The notes under the pieces are model-generated. The model was not told the DNA's origin, did no database searches, and was given only the letters and a program-made list of their open reading frames with translations. A stretch of DNA of 64,000 nucleotides, taken from DATDAH01 sp963792205. GTDB lineage: Bacteria > Actinomycetota > Acidimicrobiia > Acidimicrobiales > DATDAH01. The stretch spans positions 496,001-560,000 of the forward strand of contig CAWBVI010000005.1 in assembly GCA_963792205.1 (NCBI GenBank), in the 5' to 3' direction. Below are positions 27,752-38,538 of this stretch, in pieces (the stretch's first letter is position 1; the number at the start of each line of letters is the position of its first letter). Made by a program: the position numbers and the translations under genes.

Positions 27752-28915
27752 GTGGCCACAGGACCGACCGGGGAGGATTCGCCAACGCAGTTCGTGCGCT
27801 ATGCACCGGAGCTCGACGCGGTGAGTGGAGATTTCGAAGAAGATCTCAAGAGCGTGGTCGCCGGAGTTGAACAATACGTGGTCGACTCGGTTGCGGGCGA
27901 GGGCGTGGGACGCGCCGTACGGTTCGCTCATGCCAAGGGGTATGGAGTCGTGAGGGCCGAAGTGGAGATCCTCGACGGCCTGCCGCCCGCATATGCACAA
28001 GGCATCTACGCCACCCCTGGACGCCACGATGCGCTGATTCGCTTCTCGAACGGTGTCGCACATCTCGGTGCCGATGTGACACTGTCGAATGCACATGGGC
28101 TCGCCCTCAAGATGTTTGACATTGGCGGTACGACCCTTCTGGATGACGAGCCAGACACCGGCACGTTCGACTACAACACGATCAACATGCCCGTCTTCTT
28201 CTGCAACACCGTGTCGCACTATCTGTTCATCCAAGAACTGTTCACCGACGCACCCAACTACTTTGCGAGGGGCAAGGCCGGCATTCATCAACTCCTTACG
28301 GAGTTCTTGACCGGAAAGGGCACGCTCGCCGAGCAGGACTGGGCCTGGGATGAGCTACTCGCATTTCTCGGCATGGCTCAACTTCCCCCGGTGAATGCCT
28401 TGGCGTCGACCTACTGGACCATGGGGGCTGTACGCCACGGTGACCATGTCGCAAAGGTGCGCTTCGCTCCGGCGCCGACATTCGCAGACGCGGTCGAACA
28501 CCGCGAGGTCGATGTGATGTCCGACGCTGACGCCTACCGGCGGGCGCTCGAGGTGGAGCTGAAGCAGCGCCCCTTCGAGTTCGACCTGCAGGTGCAGCTC
28601 TGCACGGATCTCGAGCAGATGCCCATCCAGGACGTGACCGTCGAATGGCTGGAGGCGCTCTCGCCATTCGTCTCCGTGGCCAAGGTACGTGTGCCGCCGC
28701 AGGACATTTCCAGCGATGACAACCTGGAAAGAATGGATGCGTTGTCCTTCACCCCTTGGCGGGTCACGGCGGAGCATGCGCCACTCGGCGAGATCCAGCG
28801 AGTACGAAGAGAGGTGTACCGGCGCTCCTCGATCACACGCCATCGGCTGAACCGTCAGGAGCGACGGGAACCACGCAGCGTGCGCGAGGCGCTTGGCGAG
28901 GGACAAGGCCTCTAG
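27752..28915 (+). CDS. Catalase-like heme-domain protein
   Basis: A 387-residue protein of the catalase-related family. RAVRFAHAKGYGVVRAEVEI, RHDALIRFSNG, NTINMPVFFCNTVSHY and LSFTPWRVTAEHAPLGEIQRVRREVY align in order with catalase blocks. I do not see the R-x-F-S-Y heme-tyrosine motif, so this is the short non-classical group whose activity is uncertain. GTG start with AAGGAG eight bases upstream. It follows the sulfatase and likely shares its transcript and island element. GC is visibly lower than in its neighbours, hinting at transfer. Confidence 0.72.
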   Translation: MATGPTGEDSPTQFVRYAPELDAVSGDFEEDLKSVVAGVEQYVVDSVAGEGVGRAVRFAHAKGYGVVRAEVEILDGLPPAYAQGIYATPGRHDALIRFSNGVAHLGADVTLSNAHGLALKMFDIGGTTLLDDEPDTGTFDYNTINMPVFFCNTVSHYLFIQELFTDAPNYFARGKAGIHQLLTEFLTGKGTLAEQDWAWDELLAFLGMAQLPPVNALASTYWTMGAVRHGDHVAKVRFAPAPTFADAVEHREVDVMSDADAYRRALEVELKQRPFEFDLQVQLCTDLEQMPIQDVTVEWLEALSPFVSVAKVRVPPQDISSDDNLERMDALSFTPWRVTAEHAPLGEIQRVRREVYRRSSITRHRLNRQERREPRSVREALGEGQGL

Positions 28916-29067
28916 ACGACCCCCGCATCCGGGCGCGATCAACCTCGTCGGTCCGTTCGCTTGCCAGGCCGGTAACGGCCCGTTCTCTCCGCAAGGCTGG
29001 TACCACGGCGTGGCATTCGCCCGCCCCTCGGGCTCGAACCAGTGACCTCCGCCGTGTCGAGCCACCC

Positions 29068-29589
29068 TCAGCCCGGCCGTGCGACACGTCGGAGGAATCG
29101 GGGCTGGCACACCGCACCGCTGAGCACCTCACCGAGGCGCTGGGCGACCTCCAGCGCGTCCCGACCCCGGTGCGACTTCGGCTCGATGACGAGACGGGTG
29201 CCGTCCTGACGCACGACCTCCGCGTCCAGCTCCTCGACCACCTCGTGGATCTTCGCCCCGTCGGCGCTCAGGCTGTCCTCGTCTCCGGCCTCGAGCTCCA
29301 CCCGGACCTCGGGCAGGACGGTCAGCAGGGTGCCATCGGGGGACTCGAGGACGGGCTGCGCCGCGCCCGCACGGTCCAGCTGCTCGAGGCTCTCCTCACT
29401 CAGGTCGTCCCTCTTGGCGAGGACGAGCGACCCTCGCAGCGGTTCGGCCTGCTGCCCGAGGGCCGCGAGCACGTCCTCGGCGAGTAGGCCACGGCTGCCG
29501 TCGAGGTCGACCGCGACGAAGTCGGTGTCCGTGAGCGTGACGCGGGTGTCTCCGGCGTCGTAGGCATACGCCACTCCCTCGTCGGCCAT
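29068..29589 (-). CDS. Prodomain-like partner of the subtilase
   Basis: A 173-residue acidic protein with no named domain that I know. Its ATG shares a base with the subtilase TGA (TGATG), so translation is coupled. Its C-terminal half (LDAEVVRQDGTRLVIEPK, then ALEVAQRLGEVLSGAVCQPRF) resembles the subtilase N-terminal region (LDVVREGSHGKVLMRAPE, then AKAALAL and FVRVVQRPR). That region is probably a propeptide, so this may be a free inhibitor or chaperone. Resemblance is by eye and needs a profile comparison. Confidence 0.6.
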   Translation of the reverse strand: MADEGVAYAYDAGDTRVTLTDTDFVAVDLDGSRGLLAEDVLAALGQQAEPLRGSLVLAKRDDLSEESLEQLDRAGAAQPVLESPDGTLLTVLPEVRVELEAGDEDSLSADGAKIHEVVEELDAEVVRQDGTRLVIEPKSHRGRDALEVAQRLGEVLSGAVCQPRFLRRVARPG

Positions 29590-31065
29590 CACAACCGACG
29601 CGAAGCCCACAGCGCCTTGTAGGCGTTCAGGCGCCCGTGGCCCGTGAAGCGGTCCCAGGCGGAGGACGCCGTCAGGGAATCGGCGGTCGATCGCAGGACG
29701 GACCTGACCTGGCTCTCGGTGAGCTGGGGCGACGCGGAGAGCACGAGAGCGGCGCCCGCGGCCACGAACGGGGTCGCCGACGAGGTCCCGTTGAAGGTGT
29801 CGGTGAAGTTCGTGGTCGAATAGCCCCGCCGCGCCGTGGATGTCGGTCGTCCTGATCTTGACGCCGGGTGCCATCAGATCGAGCCCCTGACCCCAGTTCG
29901 ACCCCCACCAGGTCTCCCCGTCCTGTGAGGTGGTCGTCTTGCGCTTGTCCCATTGGTTGGAGGCGCCGACGGTCAGCGTGTTCGGCAGGTTGCCCGGGTA
30001 GCTCACGGACGCCCTGGCGTCGTTGCCCGCGGCGATGACGAGCACGGAGCCGAGCCCGTTGCGGCCCTGGGTCCGCGCCCGCTCGAAGGCGGAGGTGATC
30101 AGCGGCGCCGGAGGCCCGCCCCCCCACGAGTTGGACAGGACGTGGGCCTGCGCGTCATCCCAGGACCAGTCGATGGCGTCGGCGGTGTCGAAGTCGTCGA
30201 AGATCCAGAACCCTTGGGCGTTGGACTTCGCGATCCGGACGCCGACCAGGCTGACGCGGGGCGCGAGCCCACCGGCGCTCGAGCTGCGGCTGGCCACGAT
30301 GCCGGCGCAGGCCGTCCCGTGCGCGTCGTCGCCATCCGGCATGGCCGTGGGGTTTCCGTCCACCACGTCGAGCTCGGCCACGATCGCCGCGCTCAGGGAG
30401 GGGTGCTGCGAGTCGACACCCTCGTCGAGGATTGCGACCCGGACGTCGTCGTCCCCCTTCGTGATCGTCCACGCGGCCTTGGCATGGACGTCGGCCCCGA
30501 TCAGCCCCGGAGTTCCCGGGTTCGCCAGCCCCCACTGCACGGGGGTGGCCGCCTGGGCCATGCGGGGTCGCTGCACGACCCGCACGAAGTTCGGAGCGGC
30601 GTCGCCATGGGACGACGAGCGCTTGTGCAACGCCAGGGCCGCCTTGGCCGCGTGGCCGACGCCGTCGTCGGTGTCCTCGGGTGCCCGCATGAGCACCTTG
30701 CCGTGAGAACCCTCCCGGACGACGTCGAGTCCGAACCGGTCACGGAGGAACTTCAGGTCCGCCTTGCTGGCGTCGTCGATCGCGACGCTGTCGGTCGGAA
30801 TCACCGTCGCCTCGCCCGGCGGCGCCGCGGCCACCTCGGCGACGCCGTCGGAGAGGTGCACGAACCGATCCGCCAGGCGTTCCCGCTGGTCGCTCAGGGT
30901 CGCCGCCAACCGGTCGCCGGACGCCTCCGGCCGCATGGCGGCGACGGCCGGCCGGCCGGCGGGCCCGACTTCGAACGTCGTCGGTCCGTGCTGCCGGGCC
31001 TCGAACAGCCCGCGGAGCTCGAGCTTCCGTATCCGCTTCCCGTCGAAGTACTCGATGGTTCTCAC
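29589..31065 (-). CDS. Subtilisin-like serine protease, S8 family (one frameshift)
   Basis: About 491 residues with one +1 shift near 29825. Residues 1-165 look like a prodomain. The catalytic Asp is in AILDEGVDSQHP near 208, His in AHGTACAGIVAS near 248, the oxyanion Asn in IAAGNDARASVSYPGN, and Ser in NGTSSATPFVAAG near 424. All triad residues are present. There is no signal peptide, so it is apparently intracellular. GTG start with AGGAAGG eight bases upstream. The break lies between TTDIHGAA and GYSTTNFTDTF. It is coupled to a small downstream gene. Confidence 0.85.
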
Positions 31066-31162
31066 GCTTCGCCTTCCTTGCTGGAGGGCCCGCCTCATGA
31101 TCCTCACGACTGCGGCGACCAGCCGTCAAGCGCGGCACAGCAGGTCGGCGGCGGGTCGTGCG

Positions 31163-31854
31163 TCAATTCGCGCTCGCCGCGGCGGCGTCGGGCCTGATGT
31201 GGGCAAACATGCTGCGGCCGTTCCAGCTCGGGAAGGCCCGAACGAGCCACGAGGGCCCGTGGAGCTGGATCCGGGAGTCGCGGGTGGCCTCCGCCCAAGA
31301 CAGCTGCCCAGCGTGCCACTTCACGAACGCTTCGGCGTCGGCGGTGATGTAGAGATCCTCGTCCAGACCGCCATACGTCTTGCAGATCTCGGTCTCGCCG
31401 TGCTCGAGCAGCAGCCAGTACCGCTCATGAGGCCGGAAGCCGGTGAAGTCCAACCGGATGACCACACGCTGGTCCGGCAGTCGGTCACGACGGAGTGCGT
31501 TGCCATCGACCACAGCGCCACGAACGGATCGAGGTTCTCGGGGGCGATCTCGAGCCAACGGGCTCCCCACTCGCCGAGGGTCTCGCAGACCTTGAACAGA
31601 TCGTGGCCCGAGCTCGTGAGCTGGTATCGGTGACCGCGCCCCTGAGCCTTCGGCTCCGACTCGACGATGCCGAGGCGTTCGAGCTGCTTGAGCCGCTGCG
31701 AGAGCACGGTGCGGGAGAGTCCGGGCGCACCCTCGAGGATCTCGCCGAAGGTCTGACAGCCCAGATGCAGGTTGCGGATGATCAACGGCGTCCAACGCTC
31801 GGCGAAGATCTCCGCGCCACGGGCGATCGGGCAGTACTGGCCGTAGGTCCTCAC
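31163..31854 (-). CDS. HxlR-type regulator with SCP2-like C-terminus (one frameshift)
   Basis: About 230 residues. The winged helix begins YCPIARGAEIFAERWTPLIIRNL and contains FGEILEGAPGLSRTVLSQRLKQLERLGIV, the HxlR/PadR-like family with its N-terminal cysteine. A -1 (or +2) shift near 31500 joins it to a sterol-carrier-like C-terminal domain, VVIRLDFTGFRPHERYWLLLEHGETEICKT. GTG start at 31854. It diverges from the flavin oxidase across 125 bp and probably controls it. Confidence 0.82.
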
Positions 31855-31979
31855 GAACGCAGTGTCCCGCGGCAGCCGACCGTCGTGAAGTCCAGATTCC
31901 TTGCATCGAAGTCCAGATCGCTGACTTCTTCTCGGTGCCCCTCGATGTTGCGATGAGCCCATCCACCCGAGGAGGAACG

Positions 31980-33496
31980 ATGTCAGCACGAACCACGATG
32001 CAGATCCCTGGGTTCCGGGGCGATGTGATCGTCCCCGACCACCACGACTACGACGACGCCCGAGCCGTCGTGCGAACGGCACCGTCGACCGACGACCTCG
32101 ACTGATCGCCCGCTGCGCGCGGCACCGCCGAGTGGCCGCCGATGTGCGCTTCGCCCCGATCGCGAGCTGCGAGATCGCCGTTCGCGGCGGGGGTCACAAC
32201 GTCGCCGGCACCGCGGTGTGCGACGGCGGGGTCGTGATCGACCTGTCGGCGATGCGCGCCGTAGCGGTCGATCCTGTCGAGCGCACGGCCCTCGTCCAGG
32301 GGGGTGCCCTGTGGGGAGATGTCGACCACGAGACTCAGGCGCATGGTCTGGCCACCACTGGCGGCATCGTCGGCCACACCGGAGTCGGCGGCCTCAGCCT
32401 GGGCGGCGGCATCGGCTGGCTCATGCGCAAGCACGGGCTCACCGTCGACAACCTCGAACAGGCCGAGGTGGTCACCGCCGACGGCGAGATCGTGGGGGCG
32501 TCGGCCAACGATCACCCCGACCTGTTCTGGGCCCTGCGAGGCGGAGGCGGGAACTTCGGCATCGTCAGCTCGTTCCGGTTCGCGCTGCACCCGGTCGGCC
32601 CCACCGTCACGGCCGGACCGGTGTTCTGGGCGGCCGAGGACACCACCGACGTCCTGCGCTTCTACCGCGAGTTCCTCACCGACGCACCTGACGAGCTCGG
32701 GAACGTCGTCCGGCTCGGCACGATCCCACCGCTGCCGGCTGTCGACGAGGACCTCCACTTCCGGCCGGCCATCGCCGTGGCCAGCTGCTACGCGGACCGG
32801 TCGAAGACGGTGCGCGCGCCGTCCAGGCGCTCCGCCAGTTCGGGACCCCGTTCGTGGATCTGGTCGGACCCACCCTGTACGTCGATCATCAGAGCGGTAT
32901 CGACGACACCGTCCCTCATGGCTGGCACTACTACTGGAAGGCCACGAACCTCACCGGCTTGTCCGACGACGTCATCGACATCGTCGCCGCGCACGCGTAC
33001 CGCGCCACCTCCCCGAGGTCGTACTCGGCGATGTTCCACATGGGAGGCGCAATACCCCGAACCCCACGGGAGGCCACGGCCTATCCGGCACGCGATGTTG
33101 GACCAGAACATCGTCATCGACGCCGCCTGGCTTCCCGAGCAGGACGACACCGTCAGCGCATCGGAGACCGAGTGGGCCCGAGCGTTCCTCGACGCCCTGG
33201 AGCCCCACCGCGCCGGCGTCTACGTGAACTTCCTCGACGCCGACGACGACGTGAGCCGCGTCCGCGAGGCCTACGGCGACGACACGTACCGGCGCCTCAC
33301 GGAGGTGAAAGCCAAGTACGACCCCGAGAACGTGTTCCACCACAACAAGAACATCCAGCCCAGCACGCCGGCGACCCGGGACGGTGACGTGACGGTGGCC
33401 AATCGGCGCGTCGGCCAGGGTGATGCGGCCGTTGGTGGTCCCGTCGGCGGCGTGACCGTGGTGCCGTTGCCTCCGGCGTCGACACTTCCTCGGTGA
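31980..33496 (+). CDS. FAD-linked oxidase, berberine-bridge type (several frameshifts)
   Basis: AGGAGGA precedes the ATG. The N-terminus MSARTTMQIPGFRGDVIVPD is followed by several indels (near 32070 and 32120-32170, then 32805 and 33104). The FAD-binding PCMH region reads EIAVRGGGHNVAGTAV and HTGVGGLSLGGGIGWLMRKHGL. The C-terminus YDPENVFHHNKNIQP is the BBE motif. Product length would be about 460-500 residues. No His/Cys bicovalent pair could be confirmed. The last 40 residues after NIQP look non-homologous, so the true stop may be earlier. Likely regulated by the divergent HxlR gene. Confidence 0.8.
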
Positions 33497-33751
33497 CGGT
33501 CGAGGCGCGGTGTCGTCATCCGACCCGGCCAGCCGACCGCAGCGGGATCAGGAGGCCCGGTCACCACGGCCAGCGGGCCGACGCAGACAGTTCTCGCGAG
33601 GATCGTCGGCCCCTCCCAGCGTCCCTGGTCGGTGCCGGTCCAGCCGTGCTCAGCATTCGCGGCTGACGGGGAGGGTCCACTCGACGGGAAGGGCTCGTCT
33701 CGCCGCGAGGCGGAGCGGCGACGAGTCTCGGCCAGAATCGGACGGCCTGAG

Positions 33752-33788
33752 GCGCACCTGCCGGCGAGGAGAGCGCCGGCAGGTGCGC
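33752..33788. terminator. Perfect 15-bp hairpin between convergent genes
   Basis: GCGCACCTGCCGGCG and its exact reverse complement flank a 7-base loop. No T-run follows, as is common in high-GC actinobacteria. It lies between the flavin oxidase (+) and the small membrane protein (-) and would serve both. The rest of the 312-bp gap (33497-33808) shows nothing that I recognise. Confidence 0.65.
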
Positions 33789-33808
33789 GAACTGGGGCTC
33801 GAGCGACG

Positions 33809-34150
33809 TCAGCTGGTCGGCACGTGCCGGCTGTCGGGCAGGAACTCGTCGGGGTTGGCCTCGCGGGCCTCAGCGGCCCGGCTGTACGTCCGGGCGTTGC
33901 CCTCGAGGTGCGCTTCCCGCTCATACGTCTCGGCCTCCGGATAGAAGCCCTGGGGCGGGATGTCGCTGTTGTCGCCGCCGGTGAAGGTGGCGAAGGCGAG
34001 GGCGGCGACCGCGATCCCGGCCAGGATCAGCGCGATCCACCCGAAGGCGGCCCGTCGGTTCGTCTCCGGCGGCTGCGCCTGGGGTGGGCTGGTGGTCTCC
34101 GGGCCGACGGTTTCGCTCGGTGTGGTGAGGGTGTCGGTAGTCGTCGTCAT
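33809..34150 (-). CDS. Small single-pass membrane protein beside SARP 2
   Basis: A 113-residue protein: a Thr/Pro-rich N-terminus (1-30), one membrane helix (FGWIALILAGIAVAALAFATF, 36-56), then a polar tail with GGDNSDIPPQGFYP and ETYEREAHLEGNARTYSRAAEAREAN. The layout matches the repeat protein at 50693: both have a short cytoplasmic start, one helix and a DIP motif just outside it. Each is the neighbour of a SARP-nSTAND-TM-WD40 gene. It is divergent from SARP 2 across 130 bp holding GGTATGG direct repeats. Function unknown. Confidence 0.7.
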   Translation of the reverse strand: MTTTTDTLTTPSETVGPETTSPPQAQPPETNRRAAFGWIALILAGIAVAALAFATFTGGDNSDIPPQGFYPEAETYEREAHLEGNARTYSRAAEAREANPDEFLPDSRHVPTS

Positions 34151-34219
34151 GGTGTGTCCTCCGTGTTGGCTGTCGGTTTCGACGATGGGCCCGGCGGGTA
34201 TTGGCGGATCGGGCCGAGC

Positions 34220-34237
34220 GGTATGGATCGGGTATGG
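34220..34237. promoter_or_regulatory. GGTATGG direct repeats at 11 bp, candidate SARP operator
   Basis: GGTATGG at 34220-34226 and again at 34231-34237, an exact 11-bp period. A related GGTATTGG begins at 34197, one base off phase. Just downstream are TTTGAC (34243) and TAGACA (34265), a -35/-10 pair with 16-bp spacing. The TAGACA box ends ten bases before the SARP 2 ATG, suggesting a leaderless mRNA. The site could also serve the divergent membrane gene. Confidence 0.5.
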
Positions 34238-34280
34238 AGGCCTTTGACGGCGGGTGATCGGGTGTAGACACTGCTGAGCA

Positions 34281-37200
34281 ATGGGGGGGATCGGCCTTTT
34301 GGGGCCGTTGCAGGTGGACGGCGGCGACGGGCTCGAGCCCCGCGACCGGATCGTGTTGAGCGTCCTGGCGGTTCGACGGGGCAATGTGGTGGCGCCGGAT
34401 GAGTTCGCGGAGGCACTGTGGGGAGAGCGGCCGCCGGCGTCGTGGCCCAAGCAGGTGCAGATCTGCATCGGGCGGCTGCGCAAGGTGCTGGGCCCGGCGG
34501 CGATCGAGACCGTGGCGGGCGGGTACCGACTGGCGCTGGACGGCGAGGACGTCGACGGCTTCCAGTTCGAGCACCTCATCGACCGGGCCCGGGTGCTGCG
34601 GGCCACGGGACAGGTCGATCGAGCCGCAGCGTCTTACGCCCGGGCGTTGTCGCTGTGGCGGGGTCGGCCGCTGGACGAGGTCGACGGGTGGCTACCGGGC
34701 CAGAGCGAGGCCGCCCGCCTCGAGGAGCTGCGACGCACGGCCGAGGAGGACTGGCTGGACTGCCGACTGGCGGCGGGTGAGCACCGCGAGGTGGTGGTTG
34801 AGGCCCAGGCCCTGGTCACCGCGGAGCCGTTGCGGGAACGGCGGTGGGCCATCTTGGCGCTGGCGCAGTACCGCTGCGGACGGCAGGGCGATGCGCTGCG
34901 GTCCCTGACCCGGGCCCGTCACGAGCTGGTCGATGCGCTCGGCATCGACCCCGGTGCGGACCTCGTCGCCCTCGAGGAGGCGATCCTGCGGCAGGACCCC
35001 ACGCTCTCGGCGGTCCCCGAGGCGGCGGTGGCCAGCGAGGCGTGCCCGTACAAGGGCCTGGCGGCCTATGACGTCGGGGACGAGGAGGCCTTCTTCGGTC
35101 GCGACACCGAGATCGCGGCGTGCCTCGAGCGCCTGGGTTCGACGCCGCTGCTGCTGGTCACCGGACCCTCGGGGTGCGGCAAGTCGTCGCTGGTGCGGGC
35201 CGGGCTGGTCCCCGCGCTGCGGCGGCGAGGGCAGACCGTGGTCGTGTTCGTCCCCGGCGCTGACCCCGAGGCCGCGATGGACACCGCCATCGCCGAAGTC
35301 GACGGCCCGGCCCTCCTGGTCATCGACCAGTTCGAAGAGCTCCTCGCCCTGGGTCACCCCCCCGCGGTCGTCGGGCGCTTCTGTCGCCGCGTCGCCGAAC
35401 ACGCCGTCCGAGGTGGCGCCGGTGATCATCGCGGTGCGCAGCGACCACCTCGGCGGCCTCGGCGCCGAGCCGGGGCTCAGCCGTCTGGCCGAGCGCGGCC
35501 TGCACCTGGTGGCCCCGCTGGCCGGTGACCCGCTCCGCGAGTCGATCGAGCAGCCCGCCGAGTTGGCCGGTCTCCGCCTCGAGCACGGGCTGGTGGAGCT
35601 GCTGGTGCGGGACTGCGAGGGCGAGCCCGGCGGCCTGCCCCTGCTGTCCCACGCGCTGGCCGAGACCTGGCGCCGCCGCGACGGCAACGTCCTGACCGTC
35701 GAGGGCTACCGGGCCACCGGCGGGATCCGGGGCGCGGTCGCCCGCACCGCGGATCGCCTCTACGACACCCTGCCCCGGGAACAGCGAGCCGTCCTGCGCT
35801 CGGTCCTGCTCCGGCTGGTGACCCCGTCCCTGGACGGCGATCCCGTCCGCTGCCGGGTACCGAGCACAAGCCTGCTCGGCGACGCCGACCGGGAGCGCAT
35901 CGTCGGACTCCTCGTGCGGGCCCGCCTGGTCACCTCCGAACAGGACACCTTCGAGCTGGCCCACGAAGCCCTGGCCCGGGCCTGGCCCCGCCTGCAATCC
36001 TGGCTCGACGACGACGTCGCCGGCCAACGACTCCTCCGCCACCTCACCACCGCCGCCGAGGGCTGGGAGTCACTCGGCCGCCCCGCACAGCGAGCTCTAC
36101 CGGGGCGCCCGGCTCGACACCGCCCTGGAATGGCAGGAAGCCAGCGCGCCGCACCTGACCGACCTCGAACAGCAGTACCTCGCGGAGTCGGTCGACCAAG
36201 CCTCCTCAGAGACCCGGGCCATCGCCGAACGCGCCCGCCGCGACGCCCACCAGAACCGGCGCCTCCGCAGCCTCCTCGGCGCCACCGCCATCCTCCTGGT
36301 CGCCGTCGATGATCGTCGGCTACGTCGCCATCCGCCAACGCGAACACGCAACCAACGAACGCCAGGTCGCGACCGCACGCGAACTGGCCGCCGCCGCCAC
36401 CGCCAACGTGACCATTGATCCCGAACGCAGCGTCCTGCTCGCCCTCGCCGCGGTCGAGGAATCCCGGGCGGGGGACGGCAGCGCGCTGCCCGAAGCCGAA
36501 GAGGCGCTTCACGACGCGGTCACCTCCGATTCGATCGAGCTCCGCGTCCCCGGTGTCGGTGGGGCGCTCGCCTGGAGCCCGGATGGCCGGCTGTTCGTCA
36601 CCGAGGGTCCCCAGAGCTCCGGGATCGTCGACATCCGGGACGCCCACACCGGCGATTCGGTGCGGTCCTTCCACGGGCACGACCTCGACGTCACTGAGGT
36701 TGCGTTCAACCACGACGGAACCCTCCTGGCCACCACCGGGGCCGACGGTGCGGCCCGGGTCTGGGACCCGGCCACCGGGGAGGAGCTGCACTCGGTCGAG
36801 CATCCCGCCGGTCGAGGAGCAGTGGGACCCTCGTTCAGCGGAGACGGCTCCTACTTCGCCGCTGCCTGGCCCGACGATCACGGCGGTGTCGTCCGCGTCC
36901 TGGATCTCGAGTCCGGGCGCATCGTCACCGAGATCGACCGCGTGCCTTGCCCGATCGCCACCTCGTTCGACCCGGAGACGCCCCGCCTCGCCGTGGCCTC
37001 AGATCAAGAGCCGGTCGCGGTCGTGCTGGATGTCGAGTCGGGCGCCGAGCTGTTCACGGCCTCCGGGCACTTCTCGCAGCTGCGTGACGTCGCCTGGAGT
37101 CCCGACGGCTCGACGATCGCGACGGCGGCCCTGGACGGCAGCGCCCGCTTGTTCGATGCCGCCACCGGCCAACAGCGGACCGCCCTCCTCGGACACGTGG

Positions 37201-38519
37201 CGGCCGTCGGCGCGGTCGCATGGAGCCCAGACTCCAGGCGATTGATCACCGCCAGTGCCGACGGCACCGCCAAGGGATGGCAGCTGATCGAGGGTGCGGG
37301 CCGAGAGGTCTTCAGCCTGTCGGCTCACGACCAGAGGGTGGAGATCATCGGTGTCGCCTTCTCACCCGACGGCACCAGGGTCATGACGGGCGACGCCGGC
37401 ATCACCTCCACCATCATCTGGAACATCGGGGCCACTGGGCTCGCCGAGGTCGCCAACCTGCCCGCCGTGGGGTACCACCCCGGCGGGGTGGCCTTCAGTC
37501 CCGACGGTCGGCACCTCGTCACGAACAGCGGTGGCGGTGGGATCCGGGTGTGGGATGCGGAGACGTGGACGGCCGTGCAGACGTTCGGGACGCGGGGGAC
37601 CCCGACGCCATCGGCGGTGCCGGACGTGCCGCTCACCTCCGGCGACGACTTTGCGAACCTGGCCGTGGATCCCAGCGGGCGGCTTGTCGCTGGCGTTCGC
37701 GCGACGATCCTCGACGTCGGGACCGAGCTCTGGACGGGCGATGCGGTCGAGGTGTGGGAGCTTCAGACCGGGCGGCTGGTCTTCACCGTGCGCAACAGTC
37801 CCGGGGTAGGGGTGCCGGCCTGGAGCCCTGACGGTCAGTTCCTCGCCACCTTCGGGGAGGGGACCGTGACCATCGTCGACCGGTCGGGCGGCGAGGTCAC
37901 CCGCCTCGCGCTGCCCGATGTGACGGTGAGCTCGGTGGCGTTCACCGCCGACGGCGACCGACTGATCTCGGTCGTCCAAGCGACGGGGGCGTACGACCCG
38001 GACGTCGCCCGGGTGGTCATCTGGGACTGGAGGGCAGGGGAGATCGAGCGCTCGATCGACACCGAGGGGGTTGCCGTCCACCCGAGCTCGACGGGCGACC
38101 TGATCGCGGTGCAGTCGCACTTCCGCGCCGGTTCGCAGGACGTCGAGATCTGGGACGCGCGAACGGGGCGCCTCGTCACCACCCTCACGGGCTACACGGG
38201 GGAGGTGACGGACATCGAGTTCGACCCATCGGGATCTCGCGTCGCCACCTCCAGCCTCGACAACACGATCCGGCTGTGGGACCCCCGCTCCGGGGAGCTG
38301 CAGCTCGTGCTGCGCGGGCATTTCGCCCAGGTCTCGAGCATCTCGTTCAGACCGGACGGCTCGCAGCTCGCCTCCTACGGCGTGGAGGGAGTCGTGCGCA
38401 TCTGGGCCCTCGATCTCGACACGCTCATCGAGATCGCTGAGGACCGGCTCACCCGCGGGTTCACCGAGGAGGAGTGTCGGCAGTACCTCCACGCCGACCG
38501 CTGCCCCGACCCCCGCTGA
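34281..38519 (+). CDS. SARP 2: BTAD-nSTAND1-TM-WD40 regulator (three frameshifts)
   Basis: About 1,411 residues with +1 shifts near 35421, 36086 and 36308. Order: OmpR-like winged helix (1-90) and BTAD (95-240). Next, an nSTAND1 ATPase opens CPYKGLAAYDVGDEEAFFGRD, with Walker A GPSGCGKSS near 294 and Walker B LLVIDQFEELL. One hydrophobic helix (LLGATAILLVAVMIVGYVAI, near 670-690) precedes about ten WD40 blades ending TRGFTEEECRQYLHADRCP. The helix between ATPase and propeller suggests a membrane-spanning transcription factor with an external sensor; topology is inference. Confidence 0.85.
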
Positions 38520-38538
38520 CCCGACCCCGCCCCCGCGG

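Noticed and set aside
29031..29063. tRNA T-arm-like stretch (GGTTCGAGCCCG on the minus strand)
   Set aside because: Only the loop fits. T-stem, acceptor stem and anticodon arm do not pair. A 7-bp inverted repeat GGCTCGA/TCGAGCC explains the look; it has a 19-base loop and no T-run, so I also do not call it a terminator.
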